In this document: piece by piece, positions 34,367 to 44,365 of the stretch
Layout of the letters: every line of letters begins with the position of its first letter
Position numbering within the stretch: the stretch's first letter is position 1
NCBI GenBank assembly: GCA_900544025.1
Contig: UQTM01000006.1
Location: 1-64,000, forward strand
Direction of reading: 5' to 3'
DNA from: an uncultured Odoribacter sp.
Lineage (GTDB): Bacteria; Bacteroidota; Bacteroidia; Bacteroidales; Marinifilaceae
DNA: 64,000 bases
Made by a program: the position numbers and the translations under genes
Notes under the pieces: generated by a model
The model's input: the letters and a program-made list of their open reading frames with translations, nothing else
Databases searched by the model: none
What the model was told of the DNA's origin: nothing

Positions 34367-34758
34367 ATACCATTCCTATTTTCCGGGACGACTGTTTCCA
34401 CAAAGCAAAAAAGACCGATAAATATATCCTATGCTATCCCCTGTCCCTAAACCGTCTATCCCACATCCGGCAGTTCCGATGAATAAATATTCATCGGACA
34501 GCACTAAAATTTCTTTCACAATCCGCCACATTTCCCTCTGGGCACAAATCAGAGAAAAATTCTTTTTTTTAATCCGGAATAAATCCGATCATTTCCTGCT
34601 TTTACGCTCCGTTTTTCCCATGAGCACCGAAATTTCGGGTTTGGTAAAAAAACGCCGCTACCTTCCAAAACCCCCTTTGCAATCCTTTGAGTTATGATAT
34701 ATTTCCTTTAACTTTGGCGCCATTGTGCGGAAAATCAATCAATCTAAATAACAAAAAA
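34367..34758. other. Intergenic region with the promoter of the MFS carrier gene
   Basis: No gene is visible. TTTG (34686-34689), 19 nt and TAACTTTG (34709-34716) match the Bacteroidetes promoter. The predicted start near 34723 gives a leader of about 36 nt. A short CATTCATCGGAACTGCC-like stretch near 34460-34500 (GATGAATATTCATC at 34479-34492, an inverted repeat) may be a protein-binding site. Confidence 0.55.
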
Positions 34759-36138
34759 ATGGTCGAAAAAATTCATCAAACGTTACGGGACTCAAAAACA
34801 GCCCGCTGGACTGCACTTGTCGTCGTATCGTTTACAATGCTGTGCGGTTATTTCATGACCGATGTCATGGCTCCCCTCGAAGACATATTAATGAAAAGTA
34901 CCGCAGAAGGCGGTTTAGGCTGGACAGGAACGGAATACGGCGTTTTTACCGGCGCTTACGGTTGGTTCAACGTCTTTGCATTCATGCTGATCTTCGGCGG
35001 TATTATCCTCGATAAAATGGGTGTGCGCTTTACGGGTGTGGGTGCCTGCCTGCTCATGTTCACCGGAGCGATGCTTAAGTTCTATGCCATTTCAAGATTT
35101 TTTCCGATGGGGGGAACTATCTTCGGATTCAATTCACAGGTCGTCATGGCCGGGCTTGGATTCGCCATCTTCGGCATGGGTGTGGAAATCGCAGGAATCA
35201 CCGTTTCCAAAATTATCGTAAAATGGTTTACAGGTTACGAACTCGCCCTGGCCTTAGGCTTACAGGTCGCCGTTGCCCGTATCGGTACGGCTATCGCCCT
35301 GAGCATGAGTTTGCCGATTTCCAAAGCGATGGGACATATTTCCTACCCGATCCTGTTGGGAGCGATCCTGCTTTGCATCGGAACGATCGCTTTCCTGGTA
35401 TATAATGTGATGGATTTCCGCCTCGACAAATCGATGCCGGCGGCAGAAGTGCAGGAAGAAGAAAGCTTCAAGCTCAGCGACATCAAGATGGTCATCACCA
35501 ACAAAGGCTTCTGGCTAATAGCTATCCTTTGCGTGCTTTTCTATTCAGGCGTATTTCCGTTCCTGAAATTTGCGACCAAATTGATGATCTATAAATACGA
35601 TGTCACTCCGGAGGTTGCCGGAAACATTCCGGCGCTTTTGCCTTTCGGGACGATCCTGCTGACACCGCTTTTCGGTTCCTTGTACGACCGCATCGGCAAG
35701 GGAGCCACTTTAATGGTCATCGGCTCTTTTATGCTGATTGTCGTACATTTACTGTTTGCGTTGCCGTTCTTCAACGTTTGGTGGTTTGCCATGCTGGTCA
35801 TGATCGTGCTGGGAGTGGCTTTCTCTTTGGTGCCCTCTGCCATGTGGCCGTCCGTACCGAAAATCATCCCGCAAAAACAGCTCGGCTCCGCCTATGCACT
35901 TATCTTCTGGGTTCAGAACATCGGTTTAATGGGAGTGCCTATGCTGATCGGCTGGGTAATCGAACACTACGCCAAAATCGTTCTGCCCGATGGGACAATC
36001 ACCTATGATTACACGGTTCCCATGAGCATTTTCACCGGATTCGGCATCCTTGCCGTGCTGGTGGCTTTCATGCTGAAACGCGAAGACAGGAAAAAAGGCT
36101 ACGGGCTGGAACAGCCCAATATGCAAAAGGCATCTTAA
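34759..36138 (+). CDS. Major facilitator superfamily transporter
   Basis: The product is 459 residues from the ATG at 34759, placed 42 nt after the -7 box; the longer frame would start before the promoter. About twelve membrane helices are visible, with the MFS loop motif after helix 2 (GGIILDKMGVRF) and its repeat in the second half (GSLYDRIGKGATL). The overall form resembles organic-anion or oxalate/formate-type MFS carriers, but the substrate cannot be assigned. Monocistronic with its own promoter and terminator. Confidence 0.88.
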   Translation: MVEKIHQTLRDSKTARWTALVVVSFTMLCGYFMTDVMAPLEDILMKSTAEGGLGWTGTEYGVFTGAYGWFNVFAFMLIFGGIILDKMGVRFTGVGACLLMFTGAMLKFYAISRFFPMGGTIFGFNSQVVMAGLGFAIFGMGVEIAGITVSKIIVKWFTGYELALALGLQVAVARIGTAIALSMSLPISKAMGHISYPILLGAILLCIGTIAFLVYNVMDFRLDKSMPAAEVQEEESFKLSDIKMVITNKGFWLIAILCVLFYSGVFPFLKFATKLMIYKYDVTPEVAGNIPALLPFGTILLTPLFGSLYDRIGKGATLMVIGSFMLIVVHLLFALPFFNVWWFAMLVMIVLGVAFSLVPSAMWPSVPKIIPQKQLGSAYALIFWVQNIGLMGVPMLIGWVIEHYAKIVLPDGTITYDYTVPMSIFTGFGILAVLVAFMLKREDRKKGYGLEQPNMQKAS

Positions 36139-36163
36139 GTCTCCCTGGCTCGAAATATCGGAG

Positions 36164-36200
36164 ATAGCGGAAATTACTACGGTAGTTCCGCTATTTTTTT
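36164..36200 (+). terminator. Terminator after the MFS gene
   Basis: ATAGCGGAA (36164-36172) and TTCCGCTAT (36186-36194) form a perfect 9-bp stem with a 13-nt loop, followed by T7. Confidence 0.9.
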
Positions 36201-36273
36201 ATAGATTTGTTGAACGATTGATCGTGTGTATCGTCAAAAAACGCGATAGCGGACAAAACAAAAAACGAAAGCA

Positions 36274-37215
36274 ATGAACAGAATTAAAGAATTATTTCAT
36301 ATACAATACCCCATCGTTCAGGGAGGCATGGTGTGGTGCAGCGGCTGGAAATTAGCGTCTGCCGTCAGTAACAACGGTGGTTTGGGATTATTGGGTGCAG
36401 GCTCTATGCATCCGGAAACCCTGACAGAACATATCCGCAAAATGCAAGCCGCCACCGACAAACCCTGGGGAGTAAACGTCCCCCTGCTTTACCCTGAAAT
36501 CGAACATCTCATGGAGATCATTGTGGAGGAAGGAGTTAAAATCGTATTCACCTCTGCCGGAAGTCCGAAGAAATGGACTCCTTACCTCAAATCGCACGGG
36601 ATCACGGTGGTACATGTGGTGAGCAGCGCTCTTTTCGCTCAAAAATGCGAAGAGGCCGGATGCGATGCCATCGTAGCGGAAGGCTTTGAGGCAGGCGGGC
36701 ATAACGGCAGGGAAGAAACCACCACCCTCACCCTGATCCCTCATGTGGCCGAACAATGCTCATTGCCATTGATCGCCGCCGGAGGCATCGCTTCCGGGAA
36801 AGCCATGTGCGCCGTAATGGCGTTGGGAGCGGAGGGAATACAGGTAGGTAGCCGTTTTGCCGTTGCCGCCGAATCGTCCGCCCATCCCTCATTCAAACAA
36901 AAAGTATGGGACACTCCCGAAGGAGGCACGCTGCTATCCCTAAAGAAATTAGCTCCTACCCGCCTGATCAAGAACGAATTTTTCGAACAGGTAAAAGCCG
37001 CAGAAGACGGCGGAGCTCCTGCCGATACCCTGAAAGAGCTCCTGGGCAAAGGTAGGGCGAAAAAAGGAATGTTCGAGGGCGATCTCCGGGAAGGCGAACT
37101 GGAAATCGGGCAAATCGCCTCCATGCTCAACGGGCCGGAAAGCGTCGCCGATATCATCGGCGACATCATAACCGAATACAACCGCTGCATCGAAAAAGGA
37201 TTTACCCGGCTGTAA
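36274..37215 (+). CDS. FMN-dependent FabK / nitronate monooxygenase-like protein
   Basis: The product has 313 residues forming an FMN-binding TIM barrel. Landmarks are the N-terminal YPIVQGGMVW, AEGFEAGGHNGREET with the conserved His near residue 145, LIAAGGIASGKAM and GAEGIQVGSRFA, the phosphate-binding end. The EGFEAGGHNG form is closer to FabK enoyl-ACP reductases (EGxEAGGHIG) than to classical nitronate monooxygenases, so a fatty-acid role is possible but not proven. It heads a run with two M16 genes (46 nt and 35 nt spacings). Confidence 0.85.
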   Translation: MNRIKELFHIQYPIVQGGMVWCSGWKLASAVSNNGGLGLLGAGSMHPETLTEHIRKMQAATDKPWGVNVPLLYPEIEHLMEIIVEEGVKIVFTSAGSPKKWTPYLKSHGITVVHVVSSALFAQKCEEAGCDAIVAEGFEAGGHNGREETTTLTLIPHVAEQCSLPLIAAGGIASGKAMCAVMALGAEGIQVGSRFAVAAESSAHPSFKQKVWDTPEGGTLLSLKKLAPTRLIKNEFFEQVKAAEDGGAPADTLKELLGKGRAKKGMFEGDLREGELEIGQIASMLNGPESVADIIGDIITEYNRCIEKGFTRL

Positions 37216-37261
37216 GCCCCGTCCGGACAAGTCAATCAGGAAAACACAGAAATACAACGAT

Positions 37262-38497
37262 ATGATCAATTTTTCACGGACAATACTGCAAAACGGGCTG
37301 ACCGTTATTTGCAACACGGACAAAAGCACCCCTTTCGTTTCCGTCAATGTCCTCTATAAAGTCGGTTCCCGTAACGAACGCGACGACAAAACCGGATTCG
37401 CCCATTTATTCGAACACCTGATGTTCGGCGGCTCCGTGCACATTGAAGATTACGATCGCCACGTACAATTGGCGGGAGGCGACAGCAATGCTTTCACGAC
37501 CAACGATTACACGAATTATTACATCACGATCCCGGCAACCAACATCGAAACCGCCCTTTGGCTGGAATCCGACCGGATGGCCGGGTTAAACTTTTCCCAA
37601 CATGCGCTGGATGTTCAAAAACAGGTGGTCATCGAAGAATTCAAACAACGTTACCTGAACAATCCGTATGGCGATATCTGGCTGAAATTACGTCCCCTGG
37701 CTTATAAGGTACATCCTTATCGCTGGGCGACCATCGGAAAATCACCGGAACAAATCGAACAGGCGACCCTCGACGATGTGAAGGATTTTTTCCACCGTTT
37801 CTATGCCCCGGACAACGCCATTGTCAGCCTTAGCGGGAACATCGACAGCGATAAGGCGCTGCAACTGGTGGAAAAATGGTTCGGCGACATTCCGCCGGCA
37901 CAGGCTCCGCAGCAAATAATCCCGGCAGAGCCGGAACAAACCGGGGAACGCCGTCTGGAAGTTCCGGGCAATGCAGTGCCTGCCGATGCGATCTACAAAG
38001 TATATCACATGGGAGCGCGCAATTCCGACAACTTCTATATCTGCGACATCATTTCGGATATTTTATCCAACGGGCAATCTTCACGCCTCTACGTAAATCT
38101 GATCAAAAACAGCAACCTGTTTTCCGGAATCGACGCTTACGTATCGGGCGACACCGATCCCGGCCTGTTCATCTTTAGCGGTAAACTTTCGGAAGGGACG
38201 GACATCCGCGAGGCAGAAAAAGCGATTCTGAACGAAATCGATAAATTTATCCGGGACGAAATTACGGAACGCGACGTACAAAAAGTGATTAACAAAACGG
38301 AAGCACGTATTTCATACAGCGAGATCAACTACCAGTCGAAAGCCAGCAATCTGGCATTTTTCGAATTTTTGGGCAACATCGACCTGATCAATGCGGAAGG
38401 CTCCCGCTATGCGGAAGTAACCACCGCCAAAATTAAAGAAACGGCAAGCCGGCTTTTCCGTCCGGAAAATTGTTCTACCCTATGCTATCTGAAATAA
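37262..38497 (+). CDS. M16 family zinc metallopeptidase, catalytic half
   Basis: The product has 411 residues and no signal peptide. The inverted zinc motif HLFEH is at 48-52 (His48, Glu51, His52), with the distal Glu in VVIEEFKQ near 126-133. It resembles processing-peptidase beta subunits (PqqF/YmxG type) of about 45 kDa. The adjacent gene encodes a partner lacking the zinc motif, so the active enzyme is expected to be a heterodimer degrading or processing small peptides in the cytoplasm. Confidence 0.93.
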   Translation: MINFSRTILQNGLTVICNTDKSTPFVSVNVLYKVGSRNERDDKTGFAHLFEHLMFGGSVHIEDYDRHVQLAGGDSNAFTTNDYTNYYITIPATNIETALWLESDRMAGLNFSQHALDVQKQVVIEEFKQRYLNNPYGDIWLKLRPLAYKVHPYRWATIGKSPEQIEQATLDDVKDFFHRFYAPDNAIVSLSGNIDSDKALQLVEKWFGDIPPAQAPQQIIPAEPEQTGERRLEVPGNAVPADAIYKVYHMGARNSDNFYICDIISDILSNGQSSRLYVNLIKNSNLFSGIDAYVSGDTDPGLFIFSGKLSEGTDIREAEKAILNEIDKFIRDEITERDVQKVINKTEARISYSEINYQSKASNLAFFEFLGNIDLINAEGSRYAEVTTAKIKETASRLFRPENCSTLCYLK

Positions 38498-38532
38498 TCC
38501 TTTTTCATTGAAAGACTAAACAATAACAACTT

Positions 38533-39810
38533 ATGACGCTGAATCGTTCCATAGCCCCTGATATAGCCCCCTTATCCGTCCCGGCCCTGTTGCCGTATTC
38601 CCGCACTTCTCTGCCTAACGGAATCGAAATAATATACATTCACGACCCCGCACAGGAAGTTTTCAAAATAGACGTACAATTCGAAGCCGGAATATACTAT
38701 CAGCCGCAACCTCTGATCTCCTCCACGACGGTCAATATGCTGAACGAAGGAACCACCCGGCACGATGCGGAAGCCATTGCCGAAATATTCGACTATTACG
38801 GAGCTTACGTGGACTACAACTGCGGATTGAACAAAGTGGAGCTGAGCCTCATCTCCCTGAATAAATATGCCGCAGAAACCATTGCCATGCTGGCGGAAAT
38901 GATCGCCGACAGCGTTGTGCCGGAAAAGGAACTGGAAATATTCCTCAGAAACAAACGGCAGGAATTCTTAGTGGGACTGGAAAAAACAGCTTATCTCGCC
39001 CGGAAAGAATTTTCCAAACTGCTGTTCGGGGAACGGCATCCCTATGCCAACCTGATTTCAGAAAAAGATTATAGCCGTGTCACGGCTTCTTCAGTGCGGG
39101 ACTTCTATCACCGGTACATCAATGCCCATAACTGCCGGATCATGGTATGCGGCAATGTCAGCGAGGAAGTATTGTCCCTGCTCGAAACCCATTTCTCCCG
39201 CTTACAGGCTCCCGGAACACCTCCCCCCGCTGTCTCCCATTCATTCTCTCCCGCTCCGGCCGGACGCTATAAGGTGGTGAAAGAAAACGCCGTACAGGCA
39301 AGCCTCCGGATGGGTAAAAAAGGAGTCAGGATCACCGAGGCGGATTATGCCGGATTCCAATTGCTCAACACCGTATTAGGCGGTTATTTCGGTTCCCGGC
39401 TGATGTCGAACATCCGGGAAGAAAAAGGCTACACCTACGGCATACAATCTTTCAACGTTTCCATACCGGAAGGCAGCTATTGGTGTATCGCCGCCGACGT
39501 AAACAGCGACTACACCGAAGCCACGATCGACGAAACCCTGAAAGAGATCGGAAAATTGCAAACGGAACCGATCCCGGAAGACGAACTGACTTTAGTGAAA
39601 AATTACTTCCACGGCGATTTATTACGCGAAATCGACGGAGTTTTTTCGCAATCGGACGCTTTAAAGCATAAACTCAACTATGGGCTTACAAACGAGATTT
39701 ATCTTTCGATCATCGACAAAATAAAACATTGCCGGGCAGAAGATTTATTGGAATTAGCCCAAAAATACTGGAACCCGGACGACATGTATATCGTAACTGC
39801 CGGAAAATAA
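38533..39810 (+). CDS. M16 family protein, non-catalytic partner
   Basis: The product has 425 residues with the M16 fold, but the zinc-motif position reads MLNEGTTRHDAEAI, with no HxxEH. The C-terminal M16 half shows LLNTVLGGYFGSRLMSNIREEKGYTYG with the R/Y substrate-binding pair (RxxxGxxY type). It follows the catalytic half by 35 nt, and the pair matches the alpha/beta arrangement of M16B enzymes. Confidence 0.93.
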   Translation: MTLNRSIAPDIAPLSVPALLPYSRTSLPNGIEIIYIHDPAQEVFKIDVQFEAGIYYQPQPLISSTTVNMLNEGTTRHDAEAIAEIFDYYGAYVDYNCGLNKVELSLISLNKYAAETIAMLAEMIADSVVPEKELEIFLRNKRQEFLVGLEKTAYLARKEFSKLLFGERHPYANLISEKDYSRVTASSVRDFYHRYINAHNCRIMVCGNVSEEVLSLLETHFSRLQAPGTPPPAVSHSFSPAPAGRYKVVKENAVQASLRMGKKGVRITEADYAGFQLLNTVLGGYFGSRLMSNIREEKGYTYGIQSFNVSIPEGSYWCIAADVNSDYTEATIDETLKEIGKLQTEPIPEDELTLVKNYFHGDLLREIDGVFSQSDALKHKLNYGLTNEIYLSIIDKIKHCRAEDLLELAQKYWNPDDMYIVTAGK

Positions 39811-39860
39811 AACTGGTATATTTTTTGTAACAGTTTTAGAAACGACAAAATCTAAAAACG

Positions 39861-40400
39861 ATGAAAACACAGGCAATCATTCTAATGGCTTTTATGCTTC
39901 TCCTTACCGGAGGGCTGCAGGCACAACGGAAAAATAAGGCAGAACAGGATGCCAAAATTGAACAACAGTTCAAAGACCTGAAAACGCTGATCCGGGCAAA
40001 CCGTTTTCAGGTGACGATCGACCGGGTTTATCCCCTGAACGGAGCCGATCTCACCCGTTTCAATCCGGAAGGCACGATCACCGTCGCCGACAGCACGGCT
40101 AAAGGAAAACTCCCCTATTTCGGAAGAGCTTATTCCCTGCCTTACGGCGAAGGGGGCGGAATCGAATTCGACAACACGATAAAAGCATTACAGGTAAAAA
40201 CCATCGAAAAGAAAAGGAAAAGCTCGGTACTCTATCAATTTAACGTTGCCGGACAAAACGACGTTTACCGGATTACGATCGAAGCCTTTCCCGGCGGCTC
40301 CTGCTCGGTAAGCATAAACAGCAACAACCGCAGAAACATTTCCTATTCCGGAAAAATAGAAAACCTGCCGGATCCGGCAAACTCAACAGACAAAAAATAA
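39861..40400 (+). CDS. DUF4251 family exported protein
   Basis: The product has 179 residues. The signal peptide is MKTQAIILMAFMLLLTGGLQAQ, cut after residue 20 or so. The mature part contains KTLIRANRFQVTIDRVYPLNG and GRAYSLPYGEGGGIEFDN, the sequence pattern of the Bacteroidetes DUF4251 family; function unknown. It lies 50 nt after the second M16 gene and may be in the same transcript. Confidence 0.88.
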   Translation: MKTQAIILMAFMLLLTGGLQAQRKNKAEQDAKIEQQFKDLKTLIRANRFQVTIDRVYPLNGADLTRFNPEGTITVADSTAKGKLPYFGRAYSLPYGEGGGIEFDNTIKALQVKTIEKKRKSSVLYQFNVAGQNDVYRITIEAFPGGSCSVSINSNNRRNISYSGKIENLPDPANSTDKK

Positions 40401-40596
40401 TGCCTTTACCGGATAAATAAGGAGAATCCCAAAAACATATCTCTAAACAACCAACGGCCCCCGGCAAACCGATGTTTTGCAGAGATTATTGGTAACGTAT
40501 TTACATTATATCGGAAACCGGCAGAGTACAAACAAAATGCCGCGAAGAAAAAACATGCACATAAGCCCGCCGGGAAACCGGCGATAAAAACGAACG

Positions 40597-41046
40597 ATGA
40601 TCACTATCAGGGAATACGAGCCAACCGATAAGAGCGCAGTAATAAATTTAATCAGGTTAAATACGCCCCGATACTTTGCCCCGGAGGAAGAAGCAGACCT
40701 AAGCAGGTATCTGGACAGCGAAAGAGAGCTCTATTATGTCCTGCTTTTTAACGAAAAGATTGTAGGTTGCGGCGGAATAAACTTTGCAGACCATAAGACG
40801 ACAGGAAGAATCAGCTGGGACATCTTCCATCCGCAATACCAAGGTAAATCCTTAGGAACACAATTACTTAAATATAGAATCGGAAAACTTAAGTCTTTCG
40901 GCGGTATTCAAAAGATAACTGTCAGAACTTCACAGGTAGCTTACAAATTTTATGAGAAACAAGGATTTGAACTGATTGAAATAAAAAAAGATTACTGGGC
41001 TAAGGGATTCGACATGTATCGTATGGAATATAAAGCCCTGGACTAA
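40597..41046 (+). CDS. GNAT family N-acetyltransferase
   Basis: The product has 149 residues with the GNAT fold: motif A is HPQYQGKSLGTQLLKYRIGKL near 85-105 (Q/RxxGxG/A pyrophosphate loop, here QGKSLG), and the C-terminal VAYKFYEKQGFEL completes the acyl-CoA site. The substrate is unknown. It is separated by 196 nt from the DUF4251 gene and is convergent with the large M16 gene. Confidence 0.9.
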   Translation: MITIREYEPTDKSAVINLIRLNTPRYFAPEEEADLSRYLDSERELYYVLLFNEKIVGCGGINFADHKTTGRISWDIFHPQYQGKSLGTQLLKYRIGKLKSFGGIQKITVRTSQVAYKFYEKQGFELIEIKKDYWAKGFDMYRMEYKALD

Positions 41047-41181
41047 TTCCAGCACCCCCGGATCAGAACAACCCGCCGGATACTCCCCTTAGCACTTAAA
41101 CCTCCGGCTTCCGTCGGTCTTCCTTCTATCCCGCATTTTCACCTCTGTGGACAGTTCCGGGGCAGCGGCGGCTACCGACGG

Positions 41182-44097
41182 TCAATATCCGAAAATATCT
41201 TCCGTCTTCAGCCGGATTATCGTTCCATATTTCGACAGCGCTTTCATATCCAGTTCTTTTTCGTCCCCTAAAACACAATATACATATTTTCGTCCCTTTA
41301 CCCACTTTTCCTGAAAAGCTTTCACATCGTCGAGCGTCAATTTCTGTACCCCCTCGAACAACGCCCGGTTCCGGTCTTCCGTCAGTCCCAAATCTTCCAG
41401 GGCGACATAACTCCACAGCACATCGGCTTTCGTCGTTCGCGTCGTACGGATACGGGTAAGCAAAGCCTCTTTCGCTAACTGGAAAGCATTTTCCGATAAG
41501 GGCATATCATTGATAATCTGATCGAAAGCAGCGAGAGCATCCTTTACCTTATCGTTTTGCGTGGCGATAAACGTGGTAAAGAGATAAGGCCTGTTCCATT
41601 TCGACGGTTCGTTCAGCCCGGCATCGGCATCATAAGCCAATCCCCTGACCTCACGCATTTCCTGAAAAACGATAGAATTCATCCCACCCCCGAAATATTC
41701 ATTATAAAGCGCAATAACCGGATCAAACGTCACATCGAACTTTTCTCCCCGGTTAGAAACAGCCGTCATATAAATCTGCCGGGCATCATACGGGGCAAGC
41801 AACACCTTGTTTTCCGGAGTTTCCGCATACTGGAAAGCAGCCTTCTTCACAACAGGTGTCAGTTTCTCCGGCGTACGATGCAAAGCATTTACCTCTGTTA
41901 TCACCTGTTTCAGGGAAGCCGGACCGTAATACATCACCCGGTGTTCATAGCTGTTCAGTTTACGCAAACGTCCCAGCAAATCTTCCGGCTGCAATTCGTC
42001 CAACTCGGAATCCGACAACACGGCGGTAGCAGGCGAATAAGGGCCATACAAACCGTATTGCCTCAAACGGCTGAAATTAGCCCCCTGATTACTTTTGGCA
42101 TCGACACGCGCTTTACGGATATCCCCTTTCATATTTTCCAAAACCTCGGCATTCGGCTGGGCATCCGCCAGCAACGACTCGAACAGCTCCATCGCCTTTA
42201 CCCGGTTTTCTTCCAACCCGGTCAATCCGACAGAAACCCGGTCCTCTCCGGCTCTGATCCAATAATTGCAAGCCAAACGGTAAAACTCCCGGCGGAGCTG
42301 CTCGGCATCCATTTGATCCGTACCCAAATACTTAATATACCGGGCAGCCGTTCCCAGGACTTTATCGTTATTTCTGCCTATCTCGAACACATAAGTCAGG
42401 GTGAACAGCCCATTCGTATTATTATACTTGTACAGCACCGGAATATCCGCCTTTGCCATCCCTTTCTCCATATCCTTACTATAATCCACAAAGACAGGCT
42501 CTATCGGTTTCACCCGGTTGCTCTGCACCTCTTTCAAAAAACGGCTCGAAGTGTCCCGGTTCGTAAAAATCGGAGTGATTTCAGGCTTATCGATTTTCTT
42601 TTCATTCGGGTCTTTTCCCTGCCGCTTATAAACAACGGCATAATTATCGTTTTTCAGATTCGCGTTAGCAAAATCCACAATTTGCTGCTTGGTGATCTTG
42701 CTCAGCCTTCCGATTCCTTCCACTTCATCTTTCCAGGAAGAGCCGTTGATGAACGACTCCGCCAGCCAATCGGCCCGTGCCTCATTACTTTCCAGCTTTG
42801 CCTGTAAACCGAGCTTAAAATTATTGACAGCAGCCTCCAGCAAATTTTCATCGAAATCCCCTCTTTTCAATTTATCGACTTCACCCAGCAAAATGTCTCT
42901 TGCTTCCTCCAAGCTCTGGCCTTCTTTGGGATTTGCCGCCATTAAAAGAAAACTGTAATCTGCCATAAGTCCGGCATAAACCCCGGCCTCCAGCAAACGC
43001 TGCTGCTGGCTCACATTCAAATCGATCAATCCGGCCGTTCCGTTACAAAGCACCTGCTCCGTCAATTGCAACAATTCCGATTCACGACTCGCCGCTCCGG
43101 GAAAACGCCACCCGATCAGGATCTGTTCAGCCTCCACTCCTAAAACCTCTTCTACAACCGGAGCCGTTATCGGCTTCTCCGGCTCGAACTGCAACTTCGG
43201 TAATTCCGGGTTCGGCTGCAATCTGCCGAAATACTTATCCAAAATCACGATCACCGAATCCGGATTCAGGTCTCCGGACATACAAATCGCCATGTTGTTA
43301 GGCACATACCATTGCTTATAATAATTTTTTATATTGGTGATCGAAGGATTTTTTAAATGTTCCTGCGATCCCAACACCGTTTGTGTACCGTAAGGATGGT
43401 GCGGAAACAAGGCTGCCATCAACCGTTCGAGGGCTTTGTTGCCATCCTGCGTCAGCGACATATTCTTTTCTTCATATACCGCTTCCAGCTCCGTATGAAA
43501 TCCCCGGATCACCGCATTCTCAAAACGCTCGGCCTGTATCTTCGCCCAATTATCCACTTCATTCGAAGGAATATTCTCCACATATACCGTCATATCCTCC
43601 CCCGTATATGCATTCGATTCGTCCGAACCGATTGCAGCCATCAGCTTATCGTACTCGTTCGGAATAGCCAGCCTGGAAGCTTCATAGGATATACTGTCGA
43701 TTTTATGATAAAGGGCAGCGCGCTCAGCCTCTCCGGTGGTTTTCCGATACACTTCGAACAATCGTTCAATTTCATCGAGCATCGGTTTTTCCTGCTCGTA
43801 ATTCTGAGTTCCGAACTTATCCGTCCCCTTAAACATCAGATGTTCGAAATAATGCGCCAATCCGGTAGTCTCCGCCGGATCGTTCTTACCTCCCACCTTC
43901 ACCGCGATATTGGCCTGTATCTTCGGTTCTTCGGGATTCACGGTCAGATACACCTTTAATCCGTTGTGCAGGGTATATATCCTCGTTTTCATCGGATCGC
44001 CCTGCACATACTTATATTTATAAGCAGACTGATCGGAGCAGGCCACAACCAGCACCGTCAGAAATACCGACAACAAAATTCTAAACATTTTTATCAT
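41182..44097 (-). CDS. Full-length M16 (insulinase/pitrilysin-type) metallopeptidase lipoprotein
   Basis: The product is 971 residues from the ATG at 44097; starts at 44088 or 44103 are also possible. LTVLVVACSDQ gives a lipoprotein signal with Cys20. Two M16 pairs are fused: the N-terminal half has the zinc motif HYFEH (His82, Glu85, His86) and the distal Glu in TELEAVYEEK, and the C-terminal half is non-catalytic with EMREVRGLAYDADAG. It is anchored in the periplasm or outer membrane and probably degrades peptides there, unlike the cytoplasmic two-gene M16 enzyme 3 kb away. A -7-like TAATTTTG (44159-44152) lies upstream. Confidence 0.94.
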   Translation of the reverse strand: MIKMFRILLSVFLTVLVVACSDQSAYKYKYVQGDPMKTRIYTLHNGLKVYLTVNPEEPKIQANIAVKVGGKNDPAETTGLAHYFEHLMFKGTDKFGTQNYEQEKPMLDEIERLFEVYRKTTGEAERAALYHKIDSISYEASRLAIPNEYDKLMAAIGSDESNAYTGEDMTVYVENIPSNEVDNWAKIQAERFENAVIRGFHTELEAVYEEKNMSLTQDGNKALERLMAALFPHHPYGTQTVLGSQEHLKNPSITNIKNYYKQWYVPNNMAICMSGDLNPDSVIVILDKYFGRLQPNPELPKLQFEPEKPITAPVVEEVLGVEAEQILIGWRFPGAASRESELLQLTEQVLCNGTAGLIDLNVSQQQRLLEAGVYAGLMADYSFLLMAANPKEGQSLEEARDILLGEVDKLKRGDFDENLLEAAVNNFKLGLQAKLESNEARADWLAESFINGSSWKDEVEGIGRLSKITKQQIVDFANANLKNDNYAVVYKRQGKDPNEKKIDKPEITPIFTNRDTSSRFLKEVQSNRVKPIEPVFVDYSKDMEKGMAKADIPVLYKYNNTNGLFTLTYVFEIGRNNDKVLGTAARYIKYLGTDQMDAEQLRREFYRLACNYWIRAGEDRVSVGLTGLEENRVKAMELFESLLADAQPNAEVLENMKGDIRKARVDAKSNQGANFSRLRQYGLYGPYSPATAVLSDSELDELQPEDLLGRLRKLNSYEHRVMYYGPASLKQVITEVNALHRTPEKLTPVVKKAAFQYAETPENKVLLAPYDARQIYMTAVSNRGEKFDVTFDPVIALYNEYFGGGMNSIVFQEMREVRGLAYDADAGLNEPSKWNRPYLFTTFIATQNDKVKDALAAFDQIINDMPLSENAFQLAKEALLTRIRTTRTTKADVLWSYVALEDLGLTEDRNRALFEGVQKLTLDDVKAFQEKWVKGRKYVYCVLGDEKELDMKALSKYGTIIRLKTEDIFGY

Positions 44098-44365
44098 AAT
44101 CATCAATATATATACTCTCTGTATTACCCGGCCAAAAAAGCACAAGGCTGTCAAAATTAATTAAAATACAACAAAAGCAGGAAAAGGCAATGCAAATAAT
44201 TCCATTCTTCTATCGATTTCTATATATAAAAGTACGTCGGATACACCGCCCGAAAAGTTACAATCACAGCGATTCTTTTATCATTTAAAAATATTTTTAT
44301 TTCAAAATTGAAATTTTATCCAATAAAGTTGGATTTTATCAAAATATACATTATTTTTACATCGT
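44098..44365. other. AT-rich intergenic region upstream of the large M16 gene
   Basis: No gene is visible. It holds a minus-strand TAATTTTG box (44159-44152) for the M16 gene without a well spaced -33. On the plus strand TTG (44329-44331), 20 nt and TATTTTTA (44352-44359) could drive the small transcript ending at 44509. Confidence 0.45.
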
